A stretch of DNA of 64,000 nucleotides, taken from assembly GCA_963995525.1 (NCBI GenBank), contig OZ023213.1, positions 53,262,808-53,326,807 on the forward strand, written 5' to 3'. This DNA comes from Escarpia spicata (taxonomy: Eukaryota > Annelida > Polychaeta > Sabellida > Siboglinidae). A program made the position numbers and the translations under genes. Positions 11,598 to 22,490 of this stretch are shown here, piece after piece. The notes under the pieces are model-generated. The model was given only the letters and a program-made list of their open reading frames with translations, was not told the DNA's origin and made no database searches. How positions within the stretch are numbered: the first letter of the stretch is position 1; each line of letters starts with the position of its first letter.

Positions 11598-12720
11598 TTC
11601 GTACTTACTTACTTACTTACTTACTGATCCCGTAACCCGCCTAGGTCATAAGGGCGCTGCATTTCTGGACATTTCACCAGTCGACGCCTGTCTTCGCGGT
11701 TGTGTGCTAATGTCTGAGTTTCTGCGAAGGTCTTCCCAGTCCATTCTGCAATATTGTCTGACCATCTCTTCATCTGTCTTCCCTGTCTTCTTTTCACCGT
11801 TACTGTTCCTTGTAGTATTGTTTTTATGAGCCCGCTTGATCATGTTACATGGCCATACCATCTCAGTTTCCTCTTTTTTACTGTGGTCTGCAGGTCTTCA
11901 TAATGTCCCATATGTTGAGTGATGATTTTTCTGATTTCATCGTTGGTGATGTGGTCCGTGTAGGAAATACAGAGGATTCTTCGGTAGCATTTCATTTCCA
12001 ATGCAGCAATTCTTCTTTGCAGTTCCGCTGTGAAGGTCCATGATTCGCATACATACAGAAAGATGGAAAGGACCAGTGTACGTACTAGTTTAAGTTTATA
12101 TTTCAGAGCGATGTTCTTGTCTCTTCAAACTGGTTTCAATTTCGCCAGTGCTGCTAATGTTTGCGCAAATCTTCGCTCCGAGGTACTTGAACTGACTTAC
12201 TGTTTCCAGTTCGTGTTCATTGGCAGTTATCCGGGACCTCATTGCGTTTTTGCTGTTTGTTATTAGCTTGGTTTTATCTGTGCTAATTTCCATTCCATAT
12301 CTGGCTGATGTTTCGTCCAGTCGGTTCACAAGGTTAGCAAGTTCCTCTTCACTTCCAACCAACCAACCAACCAACCAACCAACCAACCAACCAACCAACC
12401 AACCAACCAACCAACCAACCAACCAACCAACCAACCAACCAACCAACCAACCAACCAACCAAACAACCAAACAACCAACCAACCAACCCGTCGATGTCAT
12501 CAGTGAACCGTAGGTTGGTGATGATGCGTCCTCCAATGTTGACTGTGCCAGTATGATCTTACAGGGCATCTGTCATTATTCGTTCCATGAAAATGTTGAA
12601 TAATGTAGGTGACAAGAGGCATCTTTGACGGACTCCGACTGATGTGTAGAACCATTCACCTACAGCGCCTTGCACCTGTACAGTAACTGCTCTGCTAGCT
12701 TTAGCGTCGATAAGAAAAGT
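11598..12720 (-). mobile_element. LINE A, 3' portion (reverse transcriptase, thumb and tail)
   Basis: The minus strand reads, with frameshifts, VGVRQRCLLSPTLFNIFMER, then [16 protein letters not shown] (the catalytic [YF]XDD box with A changed to T), [32 protein letters not shown], and finally RRQGRQMKRWSDNIAEWTG. It ends in a (TAAG)n tail at about 11598-11627. This is the back half of the RT of an endonuclease-reverse transcriptase non-LTR element. The front part is at 16244-16573; the two pieces join at the codons for EQLY...KA, so one element was split by LINE B. It is degenerate and inactive. Confidence 0.8.
12354..12489 (-). repeat. (TTGG)n expansion inside the LINE A RT
   Basis: About 33 tetranucleotide units (CCAA on the plus strand, two AAAC interruptions near the right end) lie directly after the codons for FTDDIDG and before those for SEEELA. 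Twelve bases code for four residues (GWLV), so no stop is created. Related elements have GLAG here, so the array probably grew from GGTTGGCTGG. Confidence 0.9.
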
Positions 12721-12749
12721 CGATAAAAGGGACGCTGACAGTAGGAAAG

Positions 12750-13393
12750 GTGACAAGAGAAAAAGGGACAGGAAAGAATGGATCGGAAGAGAATGTGACA
12801 GGAGAGAAGACGACAGGGGGGAAAGACAACAACCAGACAGATGCAACCCGAAGAAGGAGCTATTCTAAGGCAGTGATTGAGGGGGCAATGAGGAAAGAGA
12901 GGGTGTTTATGGGCGACTCCATTATGAGAAAGACAGACAAGACACTGTGCGAAGGGAAGGACGTCGTTGTTTGTTTACCGGGGGCTAGGATTGAACATGT
13001 GACTGACAGGGTAGAGAAGGTATTGGGACATGGCAAGGGGGGTCTATACTGGTACATGTAGGAACAAATAATGCAGACAGGGAGGGAACAACTGCGATAG
13101 TACGGAATTATAGACAGTTAGTGAGGAAGCTAAAGAAGACAAGAGTTGAACAGGTTATTCTGTCAGGAATTTTGCCAGTAATGGGAGGAAGGAGGGCAAC
13201 GTATAGGAACTGCAAGAGGATGGCTGAAGAAGAAGAGGGGGTGGGATTCACAGATTTATGGGGATACTTTATTGGGAGGGAAGATATGTACATGAGAGAT
13301 GGCCTCCATCTTATTGGAAGGGGGGCAGCAGTTTTCTCAGAGAACCTGCTGCGATCTGTTGACAGTGGGACAGGTTGCATCTATTTAAACTAG
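12750..13393 (+). pseudogene. LINE B ORF1, SGNH/GDSL-esterase-like
   Basis: Two overlapping frames joined by one frameshift near 13040 code for a basic, Lys/Glu-rich N terminus and then a SGNH-type hydrolase fold: block I is RVFMGDSIMRKTDKT (Ser nucleophile in GDS), block III is VHVGTNNADREGT, and the catalytic Asp/His block is MRDGLHLIGRGAAVFSENLL. Esterase-type ORF1 proteins are known in CR1/L2-group elements and are thought to act in RNP formation or membrane association. The single frameshift suggests fairly recent loss. Confidence 0.7.
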
Positions 13394-13495
13394 ATTCGCA
13401 GTGGGGACTCATAGAAAAGCCTGAAAATGGAGGCATAGATAAAGACAGCACAAATAAATCAGCAAATAACAGTCTGGAATACTCTTCTAAACATT

Positions 13496-14260
13496 ATGGT
13501 AGAAGATATTGATCCTCATATAATAGGTATAACCGAATCCTGGACCACCACCGATATATTAGATGCTGAATTGGGACTGACAGGATATGTAATGTTTAGA
13601 AAAGATAGAATAGGAAGAAAGGGAGGTGGAGTTATTTTATATATTAAAGAATCTATCCAGGCTTATGAAATAAAATTAGAAAGAGAAGCAGATTGCGAAG
13701 AAGCTGTTTGGTGTAACATAGTTACAGGAAACTCAACGTTAACAGTTGGGTTAGGTTATCGAAGTCCAAACATAAGCATAGAAGAGAATGAAAAAATACA
13801 AAACGCTATAAGGGAAGCAAACGGGACTATTATGGGGGATTTTAACCACGGGCATATACAATGGAAATCTCTACAGAGTATGGGGAGTGAGGACCACAAG
13901 TTTTTAGTTTTAGTTCAAGATACTTTCCTTTCTCAACATGTGCTAGAACCAACCAGGGGTGAGAATGTGTTAGACATAGTTTTGTCATCACAGAATGAAT
14001 TAGTTGACAATGTCAAGATATGTGAGCCACTGGGGAATAGCGATCACAACCATATACATTTTACCATCAAAGTAAAATCAGAAAGGAATAGTAAAAAGCA
14101 GTATAGGAGAAATTTCCACAAAGGAAGGTATAAGGACATGACGAAATATTTAGCAGTGAAATTAGTGAGTGAAATTAAGTGCATAGTCGATAAATTTGTA
14201 CCCTTAAAAAAAACAAGGAAAACGGTCCAAAAAGAAACACTTATCGAAAGAAGCCATTAG
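13496..14260 (+). pseudogene. LINE B ORF2, APE-type endonuclease domain
   Basis: This 254-codon frame carries endonuclease/exonuclease/phosphatase family motifs: DPHIIGITESWTT (catalytic Glu), GRKGGGVILYIKES, GTIMGDFNHGHIQW (Asp/Asn of GDFN), VLDIVLSS and the closing GNSDHNHIHF (SDH). It would nick target DNA for target-primed reverse transcription. The frame is lost around 14230-14280, before the RT part. A short deletion is likely between KYLAVKLV and EIKCIVDKF, because the second copy near 40200 has extra residues there. Confidence 0.8.
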
Positions 14261-14279
14261 AAAAATTTAGTATAAACAA

Positions 14280-16140
14280 ATGATGTGGAAGTCATATAGA
14301 TGTACTGGAAATGATGAAGACTACAACAGTTATAAAGAAGCACTTAACCAAGCTATAGCAGAAATTAGAAATTCAAAGAGAAGCTATGAACAACAATTAG
14401 CTAGTAATATAAAACATGATAGCAAGAGTTTTTATGCGTATGTTCGAAGCAAACAGAAAGTTCAAGATCAGGTCGGTCCTCTAGAAGATAGTGCTGGAAA
14501 TATAATATCAGAGGGATTCGTAATGGCAGAAGACCTGAATGAATACTTTAGTTCAGTGTTTACCAGGGAAGCTATTAGTTCACTGCCAGTACCAGAGGCT
14601 AAGTTCAAGGGGGCAGATTCAGACTATTTAGGACAATTAATTGTAACCCCGGAAATGGTAGCTAAGAAAATAAGGGCTATGAAGGATAATAAATCACCTG
14701 GAGTGGATGGTATTTCACCCAAACTACTATTGGAAATTGTAGAACAAATTAGCATACCGCTTGCAACAGTTTTCAACTTGTCATTAGAAGAGGGAGTGGT
14801 TCCTTTAGAATGGAAAGAACCAAACATTATACCGTTATTCAAAACAGGTTCGAGAAACAAGTCAGAGAACTATAGACCAGTGAGTTTAACATCAGTAATT
14901 TGTAAATTATTAGAAAGCCTAATTAAATATCACATGGTGGATTTTCTTGTTAAACATAATTTGATAAACCCATCTAAACATGGTTTTTTTAAAGCGAGGT
15001 CATGCTTAACAAATATGTTATGTTTTTTGGAAGACATCACTAAGTGGGTAGATGAGGGATCACCAATAGATATCGTCTACTTAGATTCTCAAAAAGCTTT
15101 CGACAAAGTACCACATCAAAGATTACTGCTTAAACTAAAGGCCCATGGCATAGGAAATGGTATAATAAACTGGATAGAACAATGGCTGATTGACAGAAGA
15201 CAACGAGTAGTAGTTGATGGGGAGGCTTCAAACTGGAAATCGGTATTGAGTGGGGTACCACAGGGATCAGTATTAGGACATATGTTATTGTTAATATAAT
15301 ATCAACGGTTTGGATGATGAAATAACAAGCAAGGTGTTGAAATTTGCAGATAATATAAAAGTGTTTAGAAGGATTAAAAGTGATGGAGATAGACAGCATT
15401 TACTAGATGAGCTTGACAGGTTGATCAAATGGTCTGAAAAGTGGCAAATGCTGTTCAATTTGGGGAAATGTAAATGCCTCCACGCAGGACATGGGAACGA
15501 AAATGTAGAATATACAATGGGGGGTAATGTACTAAGTACTACTGTAAAAGAAAAAGACTTAGGGTTAACCATTAGTGCTGATATGACGGTTTCAAAGCAG
15601 TGCGGTATTGCAGCTTCAAAGGGAAATCAAATCTTTGGATTAATTAGGCGAAACATAACGTATAAGGAAAAAGAGCTAATAATACCGCTGTACAAAACAA
15701 TAGTTAGGCCTCATTTAGAATATTGTATTTAAGCGTGGAGGCCATATCTCAGGAAGGACATAGATATGCTGGAAAGATTGCAGAGGAGAGCAACTAAAAT
15801 GATAACAAAAGTGAGGGATCTTAGTTACGAAATACGCCTAAAAATGCGGTTTAACAACACTAGAGACCAGGAGAATGAGAGGTGATCAGATAGAAATGGG
15901 AAAAATATTGAAGGGTTATGAAAATATTGATAGAAATATTTTTTTCTCAGTTAAGAAACATAGAAGGACTAGAGGACATGAACTTACATTAGCAAAGGAA
16001 CTGAGTAGATTGGGTATAAGATCGTTTTAATTTTCACAAAGGATTGTAAATGAATGGAACATATTACCTGCTGACTGTGTGGTTGCTAGTAGCGTGAATA
16101 TGTTTAAAAATAAAATCGACACATGCCTAAGACGGGCAGG
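14280..16140 (+). pseudogene. LINE B ORF2, reverse transcriptase and C-terminal domain
   Basis: An open frame of 339 codons holds RT motifs: NKSPGVDGISPKLL, WKEPNIIPLFKTGSRNKS, ENYRPVSLTSVICKLLE, HGFFKARSC, DIVYLDSQKAFDKVPHQR (usual F replaced by S) and SGVPQGSVLG. After a break at 15299 it resumes with LKFADNIKVFRRIKSDGD, where the second Asp of FADD is Asn, so the catalytic site is lost. The frame then gives WSEKWQMLFNLGKCKCLHAG, the thumb, IVRPHLEYCI and further broken C-terminal coding sequence to about 16140. Confidence 0.8.
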
Positions 16141-16243
16141 ATACACATATATAAAAGGGTCGGACTCTCGATAAGCCAAAGGGCTTCCTTGTCCACCTGC
16201 CACCTAGAGTTAATTCTCTGGGTGGCAATCTTGTTCAATCTTG

Positions 16244-16573
16244 ATAAATCTATAGCTGTTCGATGGTGTGTACTAGTTTTCGTCCAATATGGTAGTTCTT
16301 CATTGTTGGCCATAGTGCGGAATGCCACACCCTGTCAAATGCCTTCTTGAAATCAATGAAGACGTGGAATAGTTTCTGTTGATGTTGCAAGTATTTCTCA
16401 CCCAGAACAAGATTGAATATTTGTTCCGTGGTGCTTCTTCCACTGCGAAAGCCCGGCTGTTCTTTGGCGATGATCTCTTCTATTTGTGGTTTCACTCTGT
16501 TCAAGATGACTCTCAGCATCACTTTGCTCGCATGGCTAATGAGGCTGATGGTTAAACGCGACAAATAGAACAA
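16244..16573 (-). mobile_element. LINE A, 5' portion (RT fingers and palm)
   Basis: The minus strand reads RLTISLISHASKVMLRVILN, KEQPGFRSGRSTTEQIFNLV, FHVFIDFKKAFDRVWHSALW and HTIEQL, then stops at the LINE B 3' end. These are RT motifs that directly precede those found at 12700 and below. Intact IDFKKAFD suggests moderate age. It is truncated 5' near 16560. Confidence 0.8.
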
Positions 16574-17639
16574 TGTTTATTTAGTTATTAACATAGACCT
16601 TATTCAGTCTTGCAATGTTGTTTTAAACTTGTTATGAGTTTCTTTTTACAGCTCACCACAGTATTTCAGTATTATTGCTCACACAACTTGTTTGCCGTTA
16701 ATAATTTGCTATTCAAATTTCTTCTATGCTCTATTGAATATTTGACTTCTCTAGCTTAGCTAAAATATATCTTAGCTTTTGTTCACCCAGACGTGTTACC
16801 AATCAATGTAAGTCTAAGCAAAGTTACAACTGACTTGCCGTCAAATAAAATTACAACTCTCCTTATCAGTAAACTCTTATTTTTTTAAATACAGCTGTTT
16901 CCATCTTCGTGTGCTAATGGCGCCAAACAGCGTGGTCTTGTTATTATTCATAGTATCAATGTAGGTAACTTGTGACTGAATAAATACCACATCTCGATAA
17001 GTCACAGCAGTAGGGTAATAGTAAAATAACTGTAAAATAAAAAACCAAACCTTTACCAAACATACGCAATTATCGCGGGTGTTGTCTCCACAATTGATAA
17101 TGACCGTTATTATATTTATATACACGGATAATAATAATAAAATACATATTTATATGGACCGCTAGTTTATGGTTTTTACCTTAAAAAACTGCATTTGTAT
17201 TCGTAATAATAATAATACGGATGTTTAATGATTTAATTCGATGTGCATAACAAACAAAACATAATGTTATAAATAAAACAAAGACAAAATGATTAGTATT
17301 AGTTATAAAATATAGAGTAAATAAAAAATAAATAAAAAACATTACATATGTAATGTTTGGTGGCGATTAATTATTACACAGTACATAGATATTTACTTTA
17401 AAACAACCCGCAACATATCAGAAACAAAAATTATTATTATGTAAAGTGAAAGTGTCCTCGTCAACATAATATAACATAACTACTAATACAAATATAAATC
17501 AATTAATATAAACAATTTTAATTGTAATAGTAATTGCTTCAAATGTAATAGAAATAGTAATAGGACGAATTCAGCAGGTAATAGAAATTGTAATAGGAAC
17601 GAAGCAAAATAATAGTAATAGTAATATATTACATTGCAA
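16574..17639. other. AT-rich DNA, no supported gene
   Basis: Low-complexity AAT/TAA-rich sequence, including several AATAGTAATAG-like words at 17520-17630. No coding signal is seen. Confidence 0.4.
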
Positions 17640-18444
17640 TGCAATTGACCCCAGGCCTGAAACACTACATTAAAAAGATGTGGGGTTTATTAAAGAAATT
17701 ATTCAGGCAAAACCCTACGAAAGAACAATTTCAGGATTCGTTCGAAGTGGACAGAGAAATGGGGTAAGCGATAAATGCATTATTGCAAATCAATTTAACT
17801 CGGTTTTTGTTTACAAATACTGGTCCAACTGTAGCCTCTAAGATAACTACAACTGGTGGTAAATCCTGTAAATAATATTTTTTAAACGTACACCTTCAGT
17901 TTTAAACCCATTGAAATAGATATTGCTGTCAACATACCTGATTGCTTACCTCGAAAATAAAGTTGCGGAATAGATGGTATACGAACCAAAACATAAAAAT
18001 TGATAAAACATGATATTAGCAAAGCAGACACCGTAATTATAAATAAATCCATAATGACTGTTATATTTCCAAACAAATAACAACTTGCTATAGTTATTGT
18101 CCTTTTCAAAAAAGGTGATAAGTCTAACCTTGAATCGTCCAATTTCAGTCTTGCCAGCTATTTCAAATTTTTTAAAGGATAATATTTGATCAAATACTCA
18201 ACTATTTCTATTCCAAGATGTTGTACTATAATATCCAATACGGTTTTAGAAAGAAACATTCTACTGAATTTGCAACACTCAAAATTATGGATAGAATTAT
18301 ACAAGAGCTTGTTAAATTGGCTACGCCAATTAATATATACCTTGATTTATCAAAAACGTTTGACACAATTGATCACAATATATTGTTACATAAATTAAAT
18401 TAGGGGGTCGGTTACATTGGATGTCGGGTAACCTGGAGGCGGAG

Positions 18445-18760
18445 TGACCCCACCGTTACGGTGGTAGTGGTAAATATAGTGCAGTCATGTAGTTAGTCAT
18501 GTTAGTAAGTAGATGTCTCGGAAGTTATATGCTTAGAAATTGTAGGTATTGCTTAACAATGCTGTTGGGGCCGGCATGCTTGCTGTGTATTGATGTATGT
18601 ATATATGGTGTGGTTTAATGTATATATGGTGTGGTTTAATGTATATATGGTGTTGTTTAATATGTGCTAGTGAATAAATGTCATTAAGTTGCCTGTTTCA
18701 ATCAACATTGGTCTTGTATCGTTGCTTTACACAGAAAGGTGTATATGACGGGCGCATACA
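18445..18760 (+). repeat. Terminal direct repeat, left
   Basis: About 316 bases, TG...CA ends, matching 19129-19427 along its length. It has an extra copy of the TATATGGTGTGGTTTAATG word relative to the right repeat. Confidence 0.75.
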
Positions 18761-19128
18761 TTGATTTTGTGTGAGGCAGCGATGCAATATTTATAGTAGT
18801 AAAGGGGCAAATGGTAGCGCCCTCTAGTGGATAGGCCTGGAGTTTCCCTACTGGTCAAACTGAGAACAACGCGGAAGAATATGTAACGGAGTGATAGGGG
18901 CTATATAGGCCAGCCACAAAGGAAATTCAGCCTCACTCTCGGGTTTGGTTTGATTCATTCAGTGTGTACTATTGGCTCGCCAATCACCAAAATTCTGTGT
19001 TCTGTTTTTACGAATTATGTCGATTTAGTTAGATTTATTATCATTGTTTTGTCCACCCTCCTCCCTAGATCACTTGGAGGTTTAGAAGCTTTTTAATTGA
19101 CGCTTTCACTATAAGGGAGATGGCGTAG

Positions 19129-19427
19129 TGACCCCCACCGTTACGGTGGTAGGGGTAAATATAGTGCGGTCATGTAGTTCGTCATGTTAGTAATTATATA
19201 TCTCAGAAGTTATATGCTTAGAAATTGTAGGTATTGCTTAACAATGCTGTTTGGGCCGGCATACTTGCTGTGTATTGATGTATGTATATATGGTGTGGTT
19301 TAATGTATATGTGGTGTTGTTTAATATGTGTTAGTGAATAAATGTCATTAAGTTGACCTGTTTCAATCAACATTGGTCTTGTATCGTTGCTTTGCACAGA
19401 AAGGTGTATGTGACAGGGGCGCATACA
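19129..19427 (+). repeat. Terminal direct repeat, right
   Basis: About 299 bases, matching the left repeat with scattered substitutions and one missing subrepeat. Its end abuts the candidate target duplication. Confidence 0.75.
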
Positions 19428-20126
19428 TTAAATTACTATGGATTATATGATACGCCATTTGATTTTTGTAGGAGTTATTTGTACATTTGACCGTCATCAA
19501 TGGTAAAATACTGTGCAAGCCCCATCAGCGCCTCTACGGCGGATACCGGCGCTATATAATATTTCATTATTATTATTATACAATCGTAAACAATATTTAG
19601 AAATTGAAAATGTTAAGTGTAAAGAAACAGTTATCACCACTGCAGTTCCACAAAGTTCAATTTTAGGACCATTCATGTTTGTTATATATATATCAATGAC
19701 ATAGCATTTTCGATTGACCTTTTGAAATTCGTAACTTCTGAAGATGACACTACCCTTACTAGTACGCTAAGGACATTAACAGTTTCAGAAGGCCAAATGT
19801 GCAGTGAAATTATTAACAAAGAACTCACAAATGTTTGCAATTGGTTGAAAGCAAATAAACTTTCACAAAATACCAAAAAAACAATTTATTTTATTTTTCA
19901 TAACCCTCAAAAGAAATTAGAGTACCGTGTATTAGAAATAGATGGGACCAACATTGAAGGTGTAAATGATTAAAACAAATTAGGCATTGCCATTAATAAC
20001 AACTTGAACTGGCAGTCACATAAACAAAAATAGCAAATAACATTACTAAATCAAAAGGAATTCGAAGTAAACTTTTTTCCACTTTAAACATTATATATTA
20101 TGTATAACTATCTTATTCTCCCTCAT

Positions 20127-20758
20127 ATTTATTATGGTATCCTCTTATGGGGTCATCAGGCACATCACATTTATTATGGTATCCTCTTATGGGGTCATCA
20201 GGCACATCACATTTATTATGGTATCCTCTTATGGGGTCATCAGGAACATCACATTTATTATGGTATCCTCTTATTGGGTCATCAGGCACATCACATTTAT
20301 TATGGTATCCTCTTATGGGGTCATCAGGAACATCACATTTATTATGGTATCCTCTTATTGGGTCATCAGGCACATCACATTTATTATGGTATCCTCTTAT
20401 GGGGTCATCAGGCACATCACATTTATTATGGTATCCTCTTATTGGGTCATCAGGCACATCACATTTATTATGGTATCCTCTTATGGGGTCATCAGGCACA
20501 TCACATTTATTATGGTATCCTCCTATGGGGTCATCAGGCACATCACATTTATTATGGTATCCTCTTATGGGGTCATCAGGCACATCACATTTATTATGGT
20601 ATCCTCTTATGGGGTCATCAGGCACATCACATTTATTATGGTATCCTCTTATGGGGTCATCAGGCACATCACATTTATTATGGTATCCTCTTATTGGGTC
20701 ATCAGGCACATCACATTTATTATGGTATCCTCTTATGGGGTCATCAGGCACATCACAT
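20127..20758 (+). repeat. 42-bp in-frame minisatellite within the LINE C RT
   Basis: Fifteen copies of a 42-base unit (CATTTATTATGGTATCCTCT, then TATGGGGTCATCAGGCACAT) lie between the codons for LILPHIYYGILLWGHQ and FQLHKKAMRI. In the LINE frame each unit reads HHIYYGILLWGHQA, so the repeat is an amplification of the element's own codons. All three plus frames and one minus frame stay open because 42 is divisible by three. Units are almost identical, differing at about three positions (TTATGGG/TTATTGG, GGCAC/GGAAC). Confidence 0.95.
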
Positions 20759-20900
20759 TTTCCAATTACATAAAAAAGCAATGCGAATAATACCCCTAAG
20801 TAACTACAATGATCACACAAGTCATATTTATAAAACACTTCAATTACTCAAGTTGGATGACATTTATAGACTCTAGCAACTAAAATTCTGCAACAAATTA

Positions 20901-21865
20901 ATTAACAATCAGTTACAATCTACAATAATTGTTATGTTCTAACCTCAAATTACGATTTTCGTCACATATCATAAGGTTTCAGGTTTAAGTGGAATACTTT
21001 GTGGTTAATTGGAATAATGATTTATGGTGTACCAAATTGTAACATTTATTATATTACTAGTCACAAAATCGTGGTTTATTAATAGATATATCCGTAAAAT
21101 GTGTTATTATTGTGATCTTACCAATCTTGATACTTTCGAATATGAACACGTGATCATGTCGTGACGAGGTATTAAAACCAATTCCTCATTTTATAATATG
21201 TCTTAATTACAAATACACTAGTATCAAACATACGATAGCATTGTCAAATAACATATCATAATCTAGAAATGATTTTCTTGCAAAAAGTCATGATATAATA
21301 TTGTTAATGCAAACCACAAGTTATGGTTCGCAGAGCAGCGTGAAACTGCTTAGAAGCAGTAGTCCCTAATTGATTTAGTAGTACTATTAAATGCCCACTT
21401 CCTTTCAACAATGGGTTTCCGAAATCCAGTGGAAACTTCCCGGTCTGGCGCCGCCGAGGTGCGGTACCCACAAGGTGCAGTAGAAGGAGGGTGTGGGAAA
21501 GATTGTTGATGACGCATATAATGTGATGTAGACGTGTTAAACATAACTAGTAAAAATGCCAGTCAACTGTCGGGTATTTGACAGTATTTACCAAATGTTT
21601 GACAGCACAGAGCATCGTTACGTAAACACCATAACATCCTGTCTATAGATTTACCTCATAAAGGTGATAAACATGTCGTATATGGGGTATTTTGAAAATA
21701 TATAACTCCTACTTCCTATTCTTGGGGTTGTAGATTATTCCTTGAAAGTTTGGCGCTAGAAGTTCAAGCCGTCTAAGAGGAAAACATTACCAAAGCTGCA
21801 TACATATGTTTCGTCGATTATTCGTCGGGTGCAATGATTCTTGGGCGTAAAGATTATAATAAATA
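20901..21865. other. No supported gene
   Basis: AT-rich intergenic DNA. A GC-richer patch at 21410-21490 has a 64-codon minus frame with no recognised domain. Confidence 0.4.
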
Positions 21866-22490
21866 GTAAATAAATAAATAAATATACTTATATAGCGCCA
21901 ATTCTAGTCAGAATCTATTCAAGGCGCTTTACATGTAAAATAGTAATAATTCCAAAAAGTAATTAATTTAGTAAAAAAATGAATATTAAAAAAATATCTT
22001 TAAATATTAGTATTATCGTGTCATATAAACAACATATAATTGATAAAAACTTAATGCCAAATCTAAAAGTCACAATAGCAGTTAAAATATTGATTAAAAG
22101 AGAGTGTTTAAAAGTGCTCTTAAAAGTCTCAGTGTTCATTACATGCATTGAAAACAAGTAGATCACTCCGCAGATCCGGGACTGCTGCGGCTGCTGGAGT
22201 TAAAATATCGATTAAAATAGAGTGTTTTTAATGCGCTTTTAATTGCTGCTTCACTGTATAGTTCACGCATTGATGTGGGTAAATCGTTCCAGAGGTCCGG
22301 AGCTGCTGCCATAAAACTCGCGTCTCCGACTTTGCATCTTGTTCGCGGTCTCGCAAGTTGACGATTTCCGGCTGACCGAAAGGACCTGGTGGGCACGTAG
22401 AGGCAGACAAGCTCGCTCAAGTACACGGACCCACACGTGTTACAGATTCTTGTACGTATGTGTGCACGTGTGGATGTAGGCATATGCATA
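21866..22490 (-). mobile_element. LINE D, 3' end fragment
   Basis: The minus strand codes for a LINE C-terminal segment, FMAAAPDLWNDLPTSMRELY followed by SALKTLYFNRYF, matching the APxLWNxLP...FK..LKTxLF pattern at the end of CR1/L2/jockey-like ORF2. It ends in a 3' tail GGCGCTATATAAGTATATTT and a TAAA microsatellite near 21870-21886. A segment of about 120 bp inside it (GATTAAAA..AGAGTGTTT, near 22090 and 22210) is tandemly duplicated. Confidence 0.65.

Larger units (their letters stand above)
12722..16243 (+). mobile_element. LINE B, near-complete CR1/L2-like non-LTR retrotransposon
   Basis: The order is ORF1 esterase-like domain, apurinic endonuclease, reverse transcriptase, C-terminal domain and a short 3' tail ending near GGCAATCTTGTTCAATCTTG. 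It lies in the plus orientation inside minus-strand LINE A. A related copy in the other orientation is at 38186-41395, which defines the 3' end. Frameshifts, stops and altered catalytic residues make it non-autonomous today. No clear target-site duplication was found; GATAA occurs near both ends. Confidence 0.8.
18404..19427 (+). mobile_element. TRIM-like or duplicated solo-LTR insertion in LINE C
   Basis: It splits the codons for LLHKLN and YYG of LINE C, and ATTAAATTA occurs at both edges, a candidate 9-bp target duplication. It holds two direct repeats (18445-18760 and 19129-19427) that begin TGACCCC and end GCGCATACA, each with a GTGAATAAATGTC poly(A)-like signal. The 370-bp middle has a TATA-like CTATATAGG at 18901 and no protein coding. 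Either it is a terminal-repeat retrotransposon in miniature, or a roughly 650-bp solo LTR whose 3' half is duplicated; the TATA box lying outside the repeats favours the second. Confidence 0.6.
17640..20900 (+). mobile_element. LINE C, jockey/CR1-like RT interrupted by an LTR-like insertion
   Basis: Pieces in order are: LAIVIVLFKKGDKSNLESSN (near 18090), QYGFRKKHSTEFATLKIMDR and NIYLDLSKTFDTIDHNILLH (18240-18400), an insertion at 18404-19427, YYGLYDTPFDF directly after it, NVKCKETVITTAVPQSSILG (VPQGS box with G to S), SEDDTTLTSTL (YADD region altered), CNWLKANKLSQNTKKT, LILPHIYYGILLWGHQ, a 42-bp minisatellite, and FQLHKKAMRIIPLSNYN. Stops and frameshifts are frequent. A small extra segment near 19515-19580 (GGCGCTATATAATATTTC) may be another insertion. 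Confidence 0.75.

Noticed and set aside
12030..12266. Plus-strand frames over LINE A
   Set aside because: They are antisense shadows of the minus-strand RT thumb coding sequence.
20113..20838. Minus-strand 241-codon frame repeating CDVPDDPIRGYHNK
   Set aside because: Shadow of the 42-bp array inside LINE C; any 42-bp unit without stops gives this. It looks protein-like but the sense frame joins real RT sequence at both ends.
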